27,348 nucleotides of DNA from Endothia cerciana (Eukaryota > Ascomycota > Sordariomycetes > Diaporthales > Cryphonectriaceae), in NCBI GenBank assembly GCA_026119935.1, contig JALRMH010000102.1, forward strand, positions 1 through 27,348, written 5' to 3'. Of the stretch, positions 12,100 to 23,918 are shown piece by piece. The position numbers were made by a program, and so were the translations under genes. Positions within the stretch are counted from its first letter, which is position 1. The number at the start of each line of letters is the position of its first letter. The notes under the pieces were generated by a model. The model saw only the letters and a program-made list of their open reading frames with translations, was not told the origin of the DNA and ran no database searches.

Positions 12100-14054
12100 A
12101 TGGGCTCCGTCGGCATTGAGGATGACTACGTCCCCAGCGAGGACTTTGAGGTTCTGGACGACTGCCGCCCAGACGACGACTCCCTTCAGGCCTTCATGGT
12201 CTCAAAGCCCCGTGGGTTCCTGCCCCGTGCCGACCCCGTCTGGCAGCTGCCCCCAGAGTTCCAGCCCCTCGAGGACATCCTCCAGGCCATGCCCGTCAAG
12301 ACGGCGTCGGGCGAGCCCGGCCTGCTTGCCAAGAACAAGCTGGGGCCTACCGTCGACGCGGAGTTCCCTGACCTGACCTGGGCTGTCGACAAGTACAAGG
12401 ACAACATGCCCTTGATGAATGCCCTCTACCGGGACTACTCGTTCTTGTTGTCGGCGTACCTCCTCGAGCCTTGCCACCAGAGGCTCCTCAAGGGCGAGCC
12501 GTACGGCTTGGGGAGGCAGACCCTGCCGGCTGTCATTGCTAAGCCGATGGCCAGGGTTGCTGAGCTGTGAGTACATACAATTCTCCTCTCGTAATATGTT
12601 GTCATGTTCATTGCCCCTCCTCACCATCCGTCCTATCTGGTGCCCTCCTCCCGGATTTTTAGTCAACTTGGTTCCACGGGACTCGTCCCACTTGTTGATG
12701 GCTTTTCCTTGTTCCCCGCTTCTGCCATCCACGCCAGATGCCACACATCCAACTACTCCTTCTCTTCGCCGCCCATCATCGGGCCCTCATTTCGGTTATT
12801 GCCGGCCCTCTGTGCTGGCGTCTCCCTCTGCTTCACTGCCTAACATGGCAATGAGTTTCTCCTTAACGGCCCCTGACGATAATGCAGGACCGGCTTCCTC
12901 CCCTTTATGGAGTACGCTGGCTCGTACGCCCTCTACAACTACAGGTTGGAGGACCCGGCCAGGGGCATGGACTACGACAACCTGCGCCTCATCCGTGCCT
13001 TCGAGCACGGCCTGGACTGCAAGTCGTCCGAGGCCGGCTTCGTGCTCGTGCACATCGACATGGTGAAGAACTCGGGCCCTCTCGTCTCCGGCGTCGTCGA
13101 GGCCCTCCAGGCTGCGCACGAGAGCCGTGAGGCCCTCAACGAGGCCATGAGGAAGATCCTCGCCGCCATGAAAAAGATCAATGCCACCGTAAGTCGGTCA
13201 ATGCATGTCGCGATGCCACATCTGGCACGCATGAAGGCGTCAACGTCGCTGACCCCCCCCGTTGCAGATGGAGACGATGTGGATGAAGTCCAAGCCTCTG
13301 GACTACACCACCTTCCGCACCTTCATCTTCGGGATCACCAGCCAGTCTATGTTCCCTAACGGTGTGGTGTACGAGGGCATCAACGACGGCAAGCCCATGT
13401 CCTTCCGTGGCGAGTCGGGCGCTAACGACTCCATGATACCCACGATGGACAACTTCCTGCAGATCCCCATGGTGAGCTCCCCCCCCCCCCACCCACCACC
13501 ACCAGCACACCAGACCACGCTCAGGAGAGAGGGGACCCCTCAGACGCTAAAGCCCACCGCAGCCAGAGACCCCCCTGACGGAGATCCTCAAGGACTTCCG
13601 CAAGTACCGCCCCTCCAACCACCGCGCCTTCCTCAAGCACGTCCGCGACAGGTCCGTCGGGGTCGACATGCGCGAGTTCGCCCTGCGGCTCCGGCCCTCG
13701 GGGGCGGACCCGCGGGCCGAGCCCGACGAGGGGGTCTGGGAGTCGCGGCGGCTGTGGCTGCAGCTGCTCAACCAGGTGCGCGACTTCCGGTGGCGCCACT
13801 GGTGCTTCGGCAAGGAGTACATCCTGAAGATGACGTCCCACCCGACGGCCACCGGCGGGAGCCCCATCATCACCTGGCTGCCCAACCAGCTGAGCGCGGT
13901 GCTGCGGGAGATGAACTTCGTGGCGGGCCAGGTCGGCGAGGAGAGGCTCGGCGAGCAGGTGAGGGACATCATGGACCTCGTGAGGCGGCAGGAGGACACG
14001 CTGAAGAAGGAGGTCGCCAAGTACTGCGCGGAGAGGGGAGGAGGAGGGCAGTGA
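12100..14054 (+). CDS. IDO: Indoleamine 2,3-dioxygenase
   Basis: Four exons, 12100-12566, 12888-13188, 13268-13471 and 13563-14054, give 487 residues. The introns are 321, 79 and 91 bp with donors GTGAGT, GTAAGT and GTGAGC. The haem enzyme opens the indole ring of tryptophan to N-formylkynurenine, the first step of the kynurenine/NAD pathway (BNA2 in budding yeast). Family landmarks in order are RGFLPRADPVWQLP near the N-terminus, LPFMEYAGSYALYNY at the start of exon 2, MKSKPLDYTTFRTFIFGI, YEGINDGKPMSFRGESGAND, YRPSNHRAFLKHV, and RWRHWCFGKEYILKMTSHP, where His403 is the expected proximal haem ligand. The start ATG sits in GCCGCCGCCATGG. The reading frame stays open upstream through a poly-T tract to an ATG at 11971, which I take as 5' leader. 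Filamentous fungi often carry several IDO paralogues; which one this is cannot be told from the window. Confidence 0.93.
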
Positions 14055-14311
14055 CTATCTCAGAAGGTAGCAAAATAATCGATATCCCAGTGATACTGAC
14101 GGGGCACTATGACACCGTATATCCATGTACCCACCTTCGACTTTCATCCCCCTGACCACAATTGCTCGCGCAACACAATCCCAGCACCCGCTGACGTCCC
14201 CGTGCAACGATGATGAGGAATGCGACAGTGTCAACGATGCAATACGAGGAACACTATCTACCCAAATATAAGAGCCCCTCTTAGGCCCCCCCCCCTCCCA
14301 ACTCTCCTTGA

Positions 14312-14317
14312 AATAAA
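14312..14317 (+). promoter_or_regulatory. Possible polyadenylation signal AATAAA
   Basis: A perfect AATAAA hexamer lies about 260 bases after the stop of the indoleamine dioxygenase gene, a distance acceptable for a fungal 3' UTR. Fungal poly(A) signals are loose and there is no transcript evidence here. Confidence 0.3.
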
Positions 14318-15013
14318 TATACAAAGACTTATCGCCGCTTCTGAATGTTCACATCCAAGAGCCCCCCCCCCCCTCCTCCTTTGGATTGTATCTTGCGGAA
14401 ACTATGACCCGGTCTTCGACATCTTTTCAAACCAAAGAAAATCCCTTTCACGTATCACAACACAGAGACTATAGTGATTCTTCACTGCTATGTCCAACGG
14501 GAAGAGGGTCTACCCCAGATGTCATCAACCAGGGACTATGCGTCGCCTCTTTACCACTTTTCTCAGTCGGAGGCTCCTCAAATGTAACCGCCTGACAGAC
14601 TATACACACATCCTCCGCCACAACCTTCCCATAGACTGTGTTACTGTTGTTGTTCACAGGTCCTTTCTCTAACTGAGAGCCTTTCTCATAGGTAGTTGCC
14701 TGGGATCAGCGTCCACATTGCCCAAAGTCAGTCAGAGATAGATGCAGACTGCCACGGGTCCTGGGGCAAGACGTTTACGAGTATTAGCCAATCTGCCAAG
14801 ATACACGTTGTTGTTCACAAGTCTCCCAAGAATCAGCTTCTCTCGGGACATCTACAGTACCCCAAGACATCGCATCATTCTTCGTCACCACCCCGAAGAT
14901 CATTTCCATTTGCTTGGGGGAAGGAAGAAATGGAGAGTCTTTGTTGCTTCCATGTTAGAAGTCTTTAACGCGCGCGGTGACTTCATAGTATTCTGTTTTG
15001 GGGAGAAAGACAC

Positions 15014-15069
15014 ACCAAAAACAAAAAAACAAAAAAACAAAAAAATAAAAAATAAAAAAATAAAAAAAA
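15014..15069. repeat. A-rich interrupted tract
   Basis: Runs of five to eight A separated by single C, then by single T. It resembles a degenerate poly-A tract, but no adjoining retroelement or target-site duplication was recognised. Confidence 0.85.
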
Positions 15070-15822
15070 TTGCCCTGACATGGGAGGAGCCTGGATCTCC
15101 CCTCCAGACAGTCCACCAAGTTCTGGCTGGCCGTGGGTTCCTTGCTCGCGCAGCTGACCGCGAACCCGCCACCTCCAGTCGTCCCCACCCGCAACTTTCC
15201 CTGGAGGAGGACGAGTCAGAGGGGGGGGGGGGGCTGTTGCCGGCGGAGGAGGCACCTGGAAGCCCCCCCCCGGCTCCGGGGTTGGCAGAGGTCCGGCGTA
15301 GGCTCGTGCCATCGTACGGGGTCCGTGAGTGCAGCGCACTACTACTAAAGGCTGAAAAACCTGCGACAGAGCAGCGTGGGGACAAAGACCGTGCAGGCAG
15401 GCTCACAGGCCCAGCGTCGTCAGGGCCGGCATGATCACCGTGACACAGACCTGTGGTGGCAGGTGCCGCGACGAGCCCGACGACGGCGGCGACCAGCACC
15501 CTCGCCCTCCTCTGCCCCCACCGGCGGGCATGGCTGTAGGTAGGTATGACAGTGGTCATGCGAAGCCGTCCCCTGGTTGAGTGGACTAATGTACCGTTCC
15601 GGTCAGCCCTCCTTGGCTATCCGATGAGGAGTAGGTAGGCAGCAAAGGCGGGAACTTGCATGTCCCGGCGTGTGTCCGCTCAACTGGGAGCACAAGCTGG
15701 ACTGTCACAATGCTGGTGCATATGCAACCACTTAGAAGGATCACCTGTGCTTGCCCTCCGCCTTCTGGTCTCGTTGTGGACGGCTGCCTTCCGATCGGGC
15801 AACGCCTTGGAGGGACACACAT

Positions 15823-15824
<2 letters not shown>

Positions 15825-15854
<30 letters not shown>
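15825..15854. repeat. GGCACA hexanucleotide tandem repeat
   Basis: About five near-perfect copies of a CAGGCA unit in non-coding sequence. Confidence 0.85.
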
Positions 15855-17320
15855 GAAGTACCACCGTTCACTTGGATCTACCCAGTCTGCAGCTGTTCCG
15901 GCGGATGGCACCCTCACCGGGATTCTACCTGGGCATAATATGAATATCACTCGGTCTCTGGTGAAGCTGGTGAAGATGCTCAGCCATGATCTGGCCGTGA
16001 GGAGTATGCGTCCCGACGCCGGACCAGACGAGCTCGATGGGGCCGGTAGGGTTATCTGCAATTCCTGCTCGAACTTTGCAAGTGATGAGAAGGAGAAGGA
16101 GTCCTCGCTGGGAGCAATCGCCATTTTGGTGAACCGCACCCCGAGCTATGCAATTTATCTTCACGATGAGATGCGTGTCGTTATTTGAGAGGCGCCACGG
16201 TTGTTTTGCGGATCAATCGGTAATCTGCGACGGTGCGGTGTATTTGGTGCTGCATGCCCTGGAGGCCAGTACGGGGTAACCAGCCCTGGACGACCGTGTT
16301 GTGCTTGAAACCAGCACGCACTCGGGCTCTTCGAGGGTCGGCTCATCCCAGTGGCCGGCAGCCAGCAGAGCGTGCTGGGCCTTTCACCTAGGTGGTGGTG
16401 GTCGACGGTGGCTCACCAACTAACTGCCTGGGGTGGGCTGGGGCGGGCAGCCGAGTGCAAATTTCGCTCGTGGATGACGCATTGACGTCGTCAAGCCTTG
16501 TCTTCGGAGGCGTGCGAAGGTGCGAAATCCCAGCACCGCCCGAGAGGGATGATCTCGGGGGTTGCGGCATGACACTATTAGGGTGGAGTCGTAGGCGAGT
16601 CTGGTGGCCCGGGTACTCTCTTCTGATGCGGATGAGTGATTAGGGCATGCTGCCTCCGCTTTGGCGATGGTCGGCCCTCATGCTCTCGTGAGGGCTCCCA
16701 GCCGTCCTGGGTTGGGCCCGATTCGGCAGAAGAAGACAGACATGGCATGGCGCAGCAGACGATGATGGGGATCGGGGGGAGAGGCAGGACGGGCTGCCAA
16801 GGTTGTTGGTGCCAAAGGGACGACGCATTAGGCGCCACCAACCCCTTTTCTCGCATGCGGGAGCGATCCTCATCCTCATCCTCTCCGGCGAGGTGACGAG
16901 CTCAACCAAGGGACCGGCTGGGGCGGGTTACCGGAGATTGAGGCCTGGACGGTCAACGCCCACTGATGGATGGGCGAGAGAGGGGACTGAAACCTTGGGG
17001 GGGGGGGGGGACGCGAGGGACCTGACGACGGCGTAAGGGGGCTCGGCTTGCCCCCCGTGCTGGCTTGGTCAACCGCTAACATTGAACGGCGGGAGACGGC
17101 CCGGGGAGACAGGGATGTGGCGATAGTGAGTTGACAACAACCTCTGGGGTCAGGCACATGCAGATTTCCCAGCAGTCCAACCAGCCCCAACCTGTCTGAC
17201 TCTCCTCTTCTTCTTGTTCTTCTTATGCCCATCTTACCATACCAGGTGAGGATGATGCACGAGGGAGAAGGGATGAGGATCGAAAAAGCCTGCAAGGCGG
17301 GGGGGGGGGGGGGAAGGAAG

Positions 17321-17412
17321 GAAAAGAAGAGAAAGAGAAATAAATAAATAAAAAAAGGAGGAGAAAGAACAAAAAGATAAATATAAAAAAATAAAAAAAA
17401 TAAAAAAAATAA
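17321..17412. repeat. A/G-rich then AT-rich tract
   Basis: Follows a G15 homopolymer at 17299-17313. AG-rich sequence passes into AAAT and A7-8T units. Confidence 0.85.
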
Positions 17413-18323
17413 CAAGGTGTTCATTCCTGCCAGACGGGTCTCATTGCACCTACAAGTGAGGGAAGGGAGACCCGTGAACGCACGAAAATAGAAAATGGCC
17501 AGGGACCAAGGTACAAGGTACAAGGCCCCTGCCTACCTGACCCTTGGGGGGTCGCGCATTATGTAATCCACACCCCGGGCGCGGCGGGACGGGTGTGCAG
17601 GTGAGCTCAAACAAGGTTGCCCGCCCGGGCTGCGTGGTTGCCCATTTCCTCCCAAGAACCAAAAGCCGTCCGCCCTCGTCCTGGGCTCTGGGCTCTGGGT
17701 GAGGGAGCGCGAGGGTTGGCCACCTCAGCCCAGCCCAGCACAGCACAATGACTGAAGCGCGCGAGCGGCACCATCGAAACTTGAACGTTTCCTCTCCCAC
17801 CGCACCGCACCGGGCAATAAAACATGGCCTAGGTGATGGATCTCTCCCACCATCACCGTCCCATCCATTTCCTTCTTCCCTTCGTCGTCACCATCACCAC
17901 CCACCACCAACACCACCACCATAATTCATCGCCGCCATCGCGCACACTTTTTCCTGCTCAATCCCACACCGCGCTGCAGCGCCTGCACGCGGCCATCACC
18001 ACTCCTACAAAAACCTGCCCAGCCCAGCCCAGCCCAGCTACGGGCCCGGCCAGCTGACTTTTTCTGCACCGCACCAAACCAACCCTCCCCGTCCCTCCAG
18101 CTGATCAAGTGGATCGCTTCTGCTCAGCAATCACACACGTCTTTCTCGTCAATCCGCCACCACTGTCCCCTCGCGCCCTTTGTCGCCCTACCTGGTCCAG
18201 GGCATCAATAATCCCCCCAGCGGTCGGCGATCTCATCAGGTCTTCCCCTCCCCCCCCCCCCCCGTCCAACATCCAACGCATACCCTCCCGGCGACGCCAG
18301 TTCCTCGACACGGTATCGGAGCC

Positions 18324-19224
18324 ATGGCGCCCTCATCGAGCAGGACCGCCACGCCTGCCAAGGACAAGCAGCGCAAGTCCTCCGGCGGCAGGGAGTCCAA
18401 GATCCTCACGCTCAAGGTCTCGCCCGACCGACTGCGGGCCCTCCTGGACCCGACCCCCGAGCCCGTCAAGGAGGACACCCCCATGAAGGATGTCAAGGAC
18501 TCGCCCGGCGTCTCGACACCACAGCCTCCCTCTGCTGCCTCGAACCCCGAGAATGGTTCCGACTCCAGCCCGGCCACGCCCGCCAACGGTGGCACGCCGG
18601 CCCCGACCGCGATGGGACCCCCCGACAAGAAGAAGGGTGTCAAGAGGTCTGCGGCTGCAGCGAATGGCGATGGGCAGGCCAAGGTCCGCGGAAAGCCTGG
18701 TCCCAAGAAGAGACAGCGGATGTAAGTGAAGTGCCCCCCCCCCCCCCTGCGACGCCCGTCATGAGCATGCGTGCGTGCGTGCGTGCATGCATGCATGCAT
18801 CCAGTGCTGACTATCCCGCAGGGAAGATGGTACCCTCGAGCCCGCCCGGGGGAATGCCCACCGGCTTGGCCCCAAGGCAAACCAGGGCGCCATCAACGCC
18901 GGCCTGCGTGCCCTCGACCGCACCGGCAAGCCATGCCGCAAGTGGGACAGGGGCAGCTTCCGCCTCAAGACCTTCACCGGCGTCGAGTGGGAGGTCCGTC
19001 GCTGGACCGCCCCTCCCAAGCCCAAGCCCGCCGAGGCCACACCCGAGGAGGTGCCTGCTTCCGCCGCTGTCTCGACCGCGGGCAGCAGCAAGGAGAACAA
19101 GGAGAATGTCGACCAGCCCACCAAGTCGGACAACAGCAACTCCGGCGGCGATGTCGAGATGCAGAGCATCCCAAGCGTCCAGGCCTCCTCGCCAGCCCCC
19201 ATGGCCATCGCGGCCGGTGCGTGA
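18324..19224 (+). CDS. ies4: INO80 complex subunit Ies4-like
   Basis: Two exons, 18324-18721 and 18822-19224, give 266 residues. The 100-bp intron starts GTAAGT, has CTGAC at about 18805 and ends CCGCAG; the split codon is the Met of KKRQRM. The protein matches the Ies4 family, a fungal-specific subunit of the INO80 nucleosome-remodelling complex in the nucleus. Residues about 24-40 (KILTLKVSPDRLRALLDP) are the conserved N-terminal block. A Pro/Ser/Thr-rich acidic linker and a basic KPGPKKRQRMEDG segment follow. The strongest block is in exon 2: AHRLGPKANQGAINAGLRAL, DRTGKPCRKW, then KTFTGVEWEVRRW. The C-terminal tail is low complexity with a GSSKENKENVD patch. The start follows GGAGCC, and upstream sequence is CA/CCA-rich promoter-like DNA. 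Assignment rests on recognition of the blocks, not on a search. Confidence 0.85.
18769..18800. repeat. TGCG/TGCA tetranucleotide repeat in the ies4 intron
   Basis: Four TGCG units followed by four self-complementary TGCA units, a few bases upstream of the branch point CTGAC. The same 100-bp intron also carries a C14 run at 18734-18747. Confidence 0.9.
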
Positions 19225-21417
19225 AATGGGCATCTGTGAGATGGACACCGGCTCCCTCGCGACATGACTTTTCTCTTCCTGCTTAAGGACATGTAATACA
19301 CCGGCGTTCAAGGCTTTATGGAAAAGGTTACCAGTGGGCGTACCACCGCTCGGGGGCGAGAATTCCTGCGAGGGCTGATATCCATTTCCCTTGCTGTCGA
19401 CCTGGAAGGACGGAACAAAAGGTACTCGGTATGGACGGCGTTTATAGGTGGTTTACTGGCCTTTACTGCCATGTAGGAAGGGCGTTTAGGGTTACCAGAC
19501 CGTGCTTTGGCTGTACAGAATTTCTCTTAAGTAGTGCCAGCGTTGCGTTATCATGTGGCCGCTGTTCTCAGATACGGATATTGACATTGACCAAGTCCGC
19601 GACGGCCCACCTCACCGCTACTGCTTCGTGGTGACCTCTTCTGGCACGAGACACTGCCTGGTGTAGACTTTACAGCGTACTTTGCAGTGAAGATATCAAG
19701 TTGCACCACAGCAAAATGAAGGGCTTCCGGGGGAAGGCTTCTCTCGCACATAGGCACCGATATGGTATACTCCCAAGTAGGCCAGCAGCAGCGGAGCAAC
19801 GAACCCACACAGGTTCTCAACCCATTCGGTCTTGCAACATTGCCTCTGCAAATCTACTGCCCCCGTGGGGGGGGGGGGTGGGGGATAAAGAAGGGCCATA
19901 CGGGGGACTGCCTGGAGTTCGAAATCTACGAACGAGCGAGTCTGCCTCTAAGTCACCCTCTTGAGCTCTTTGTAAGGTCTTTGACAAGGCCACAAGAGTA
20001 GAAAAGTGTTTCATCACCCCTCCCTTTTTTTTTAAGAAAAAAAGGAAATAAAAAAAAATAAAAAAAAAATTAGGCAGTGATGTCTCCTATTGTGGTGTCT
20101 ACGTGCTTCCAGTAAGACAATGTGAGCGAAGCTTATTAGTCGACGCTAGAGAGGTGACCTCCCTCACCTGCCTCCGGCATCTTGTAGGCTTTAAACGATC
20201 ACACCTTGTGATCGAGCCCCTATGCCTCGAACGACTATTAGACTTTTTTATTTTTATTTTTATTTCTGCACCTTGGTTTGCCTGGAATGTGCCCACAGCC
20301 TAGCCTGGAGCGCTGCACCCGGACTAGTAGGGTGAATCCGACGACTTACATGGCTGTTTTGGGTGAAGCACGGCGACTATACCAGGCTGGACATGGGGCC
20401 CCAATCCCAACATGGCCAACATTCCAAATTCGAGCAAACCATTCCAGTGGGGGGTGCTCTGGTCCTGGTTTGGTCAGGCCTCAAGAGTGAAGGGTAGCCC
20501 GGTATTGGGCATGCACCGCTAGGGGCGAGACACTGTGCCTTTAGGCCGGAAAGGCGCTTAGTCGTCCCTGGAGAATGCCCTGCAACTGACCCCTCATGCC
20601 CCATCAGCTCGCTGCCTCCGGCGTGCTGTGCTCCCATGCAGGTGGCGCCAGGGCGTGAATGGGGTAGACGAAAGGGGACTGACACCAGCTTTCCCGGTGG
20701 GGGGGGGGGGGCAAATCCAGGTTGGACTGCCGCCAGTGGAGACAAGTAATGCATCATTGCTCAAGGTGTGCTTGCGGGTGGGCACATGCGACTTCTTGGT
20801 AGCCACACCACTTAGCACCTCCCTGACCCTCATGATAACGCAACGCCTTTGATAGCAGGACAACTCCACCGCTACCCCGACCCTCACACATCTTCCCTTC
20901 CTGCTGCCGGACCGTCCTTCTGAGCCGTTGTGTATTGCACCTGAAAGGCCACTGTCTCCCGGACCGGCCGATCTCGTTGGTAGAAAGCGGGCTTGTTTCG
21001 GCCGTGTGTGTCGCGTGCGTTCTATGTCTCGATTGAGCCCAGCCAAACCAAGCAGCGGGAACAAGTGACGTGCCTCCAGCGCAGGTACACCTCATCCTAC
21101 CACGGCCGGCCCCAGAGCAAGAAGACGAAGAGGTACGCACAGCCGGCCCCACGCCATCACCGAGTCCTCCCGACTAGAACATGATCTTGGACCTGTTGTT
21201 TGACAGTTTGTCATTCAAGGAGGGTACTGACAGACAGCTGTGGAGTCTCCAGTCCTGCGGCAGCCCCTCGACTGGCCCGCTTGTTCGAGAGGTCCCCCCC
21301 CCCCCCCAAGAAGCTGTGAGCAGACCGATCCGAACCACCCCAGCAGCCATCTACCTACCCACAACTCTAGTCTCAACTTCCACCCCCCTCCCCTCAGCCT
21401 GCCGAACCTAGACGACT
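19225..21417. other. Intergenic region between ies4 and the Gid1-like gene
   Basis: 2.2 kb of non-coding sequence. It contains homopolymers at 19867-19878, 20699-20711 and 21294-21307 and an A-rich tract near 20027-20070. No conserved gene recognised; the Gid1-like promoter and leader should lie in the last few hundred bases. Confidence 0.6.
20027..20070. repeat. T-run followed by A-rich tract
   Basis: A T9 run is directly followed by A-rich sequence with AAAT units, giving a short imperfect hairpin potential of T-run with A-run. Confidence 0.7.
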
Positions 21418-23870
21418 ATGAGCAGTCCCTTTCACAACTCCCCAAACCCCTCGAGACACGACCCCGTCTACGATCCGGACCAGCCGCATGTCACATACGC
21501 ACGAGTAGCAGCGTCCGACGCGAGAGAGAGGACGGGAAGCACCAGCCGGGCGGGCCCGACCTCCCTTATGGGCATACTGAACCCCTTCGACGGAGATCGG
21601 AACACTGCACACTACAACTCGGGCTCGGCGCGGGACCAGGCGGATCCAGAGTCAGGAATCATGGCGCAGAACGGCGCCAACCCGGACGGTGCCGCCGGGA
21701 GCGGCCTCTACCCGGCAACCAGCTACCAGCTTCCAGAGTCCTCCCGGGCCTTCGAGCTGTTCATGACGCGGGCTACACTCGACACGCTGCCGGGCGTGGA
21801 CCCCCTGTTCGGTGGGAGGACAGACACGGCCCCCACGGCCGGCGGCTCCGGCGTCACCCACAACAACTTCCCCCGGCCCTCATACCTCGAGGGCTCGGGC
21901 TACCTGGCACGGCTGGAGCAGCAGGCCAGGCACAAGGCCCTGCTGCACAGGGACACCAGCGGCCCGCAGGCTGCCGGCGGCGGCGGCCTCACCCCACAGG
22001 GCGGCAAGCCTCCAGCGCCGCAGTCGTACCACATGGGGATCGCCCGGGACATGGGGGAGCGGACGCCCGCGCACGAGCAGGACGAGGACGCGATAGACCC
22101 GCTGCCGACGCGCTGGGGCACCGCCAAGGAGGACAAGGCGCTGGGCCTCGAGGTGCTGTCGGACGGTCTGGAGGTCAAGTTCACCGCGTCGAGGAACCCC
22201 AACGAGAGGGAGCACGAGGCATGCGCCGTCCGCGCGGACCACCCCATGCCGCTGCAGTGCGGCCTGTATTACTTCGAGGTGACGATACTGTCGAGGAAAC
22301 ATACCGAGTAGGTCCCTGCACACCACTCTGCGAGTGAGAAACTGAGGGTGGAGGGGGCGCGGGGGAGGGGGGAGGGGGGAGGGAGACGAGACGAGACCCC
22401 TTGGACCCGGCCAAGAGAGATATCTGACCTTGGAACTTCTACCGCAGCACCACCATCGGCATTGGCTTTTCCGGCAAGTCCGTCTCACTGAACCGGCCTC
22501 CCGGCTGGGAGGCCGAGTCGTGGGGTTATCACGGTGACGATGGCCACGTCTTCGCGTCGCAGAATGTGGGCAAGCACTACGGACCGACATTCTCGAGCGG
22601 CGACACAATAGGGTGCGGTGTCAACTTCAGGACGAGTACCGCCTTCTTCACCAAGAACGGACGATTCTTAGGTACGTCCGTCCCACCCAGGGCGACCAGG
22701 CGGGGCTGGACATTCCGGTGCTTCGCGACTGCCCTATGCTGACATGCCCCCGACCGTCCAGGCCAGGCTTTCAAGGAAGTCAAGGGGAAGTTGTATCCCT
22801 CGGTTGGGCTCAAGAAGACCGGAGAACACGTCCGTGTCAACTTCGGACAAACACGGTTCATCTTCGACATCGATTCACTCATGAAGGCATGTATCACCCC
22901 ATATCCATCTAGCACCCATCTTCACTTTCACCTATCCCATCATACGCGCCGTCATGAGCTATCCTCTCCGGCACCTATTCCCCTGGTGGATACACGAAGC
23001 CTTCAGCGATCCCATTTGGCAGCAGCCGCGAAGACGAAGTGCTCCGGTGTTGCCCGAAAGGGCTGCCATTCCCGACCCCGACCAGCTGGAGAGGTCGAGC
23101 TCTCTACCGCCTTCAAGATCCCGATGGTGTATCGACTGGGCTGGCCGGGTTGAGCCACCGTTGAGGGCAGAGCCTCCAGCCCCTGAAACCTTCGATGACC
23201 CCAAACATTGGAGCCTTGACGAGTTCAATGAAGAGATGGCTGAGACGTACTGGGCGGAGCGGGGCTGGGTTTGCTTGTGAACGCCAGGGCTGAAGGAACA
23301 TACGCTAACCGACCGTGCAGAAGGAGATCCACCGGCTCGAGGAGGAGATCTCGAAAGCCGACACCAGCAGGCTTGCGCCACCGCTCAACGAGACGGACCT
23401 CATCCAACAGCTTGTCGGTGTCCTACGACCGATCCCGATGATTTTTTTCAGCTGACAGCCTCCCAGGTCCTCCAGTTCTTACAGCACGACGGCTATGTTG
23501 AGACAGCGAGAGCGTTCGCCCAGGAGATACAGACCGAAAAGCAGTCATTGTGTTTAGATCCCAACGTTCAAGTGCCCGGCATTGATATCAGGGACGATGA
23601 AGACGCCAACAACCGGCAACGTAAGTCTTGTCTCCCCTGAAGCAGGTGCGGTCTCTTACTCACCACGTGCAGGGATCCGCCGAGCGATTCTGGAGGGCGA
23701 TATCGACAGGGCTCTTAAGCAGACGGACGTATATTATCCTCAGGTCCTCAAGGAGAACGAGCAGGTCTACTTCCGTCTGCGATGTCGAAAATTCATTGAG
23801 ATGATCCGGCGAGAGGCAGAGATGAACCTCAACGGACACGGCCAACCGCCGCAAGGTGAAGACATGGAGC

Positions 23871-23918
<48 letters not shown>

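Larger units (their letters stand above)
14055..18323. other. Intergenic region between IDO and ies4
   Basis: The longest gap, 4.3 kb. It holds A-rich tracts (15014-15069 and 17321-17412), a GGCACA hexanucleotide repeat, G/C homopolymers at 15221-15233, 16997-17010, 17299-17313 and 18250-18263, and CCCAG tandem repeats near 17723 and 18018 upstream of ies4. A weak candidate for a small secreted protein on the minus strand around 14955-15559 is described under findings; nothing else looks coding. Confidence 0.55.

Noticed and set aside
16876..17523. 215-codon minus-strand frame with a hydrophobic Phe/Leu stretch
   Set aside because: The apparent membrane segment is the A/T-rich tract translated in reverse; the rest is Pro/Ser-rich without conserved features.
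19905..19935. GAGTTCGAAATC string resembling a tRNA T-loop
   Set aside because: The five-base stems on each side of the loop do not pair and no cloverleaf can be drawn.
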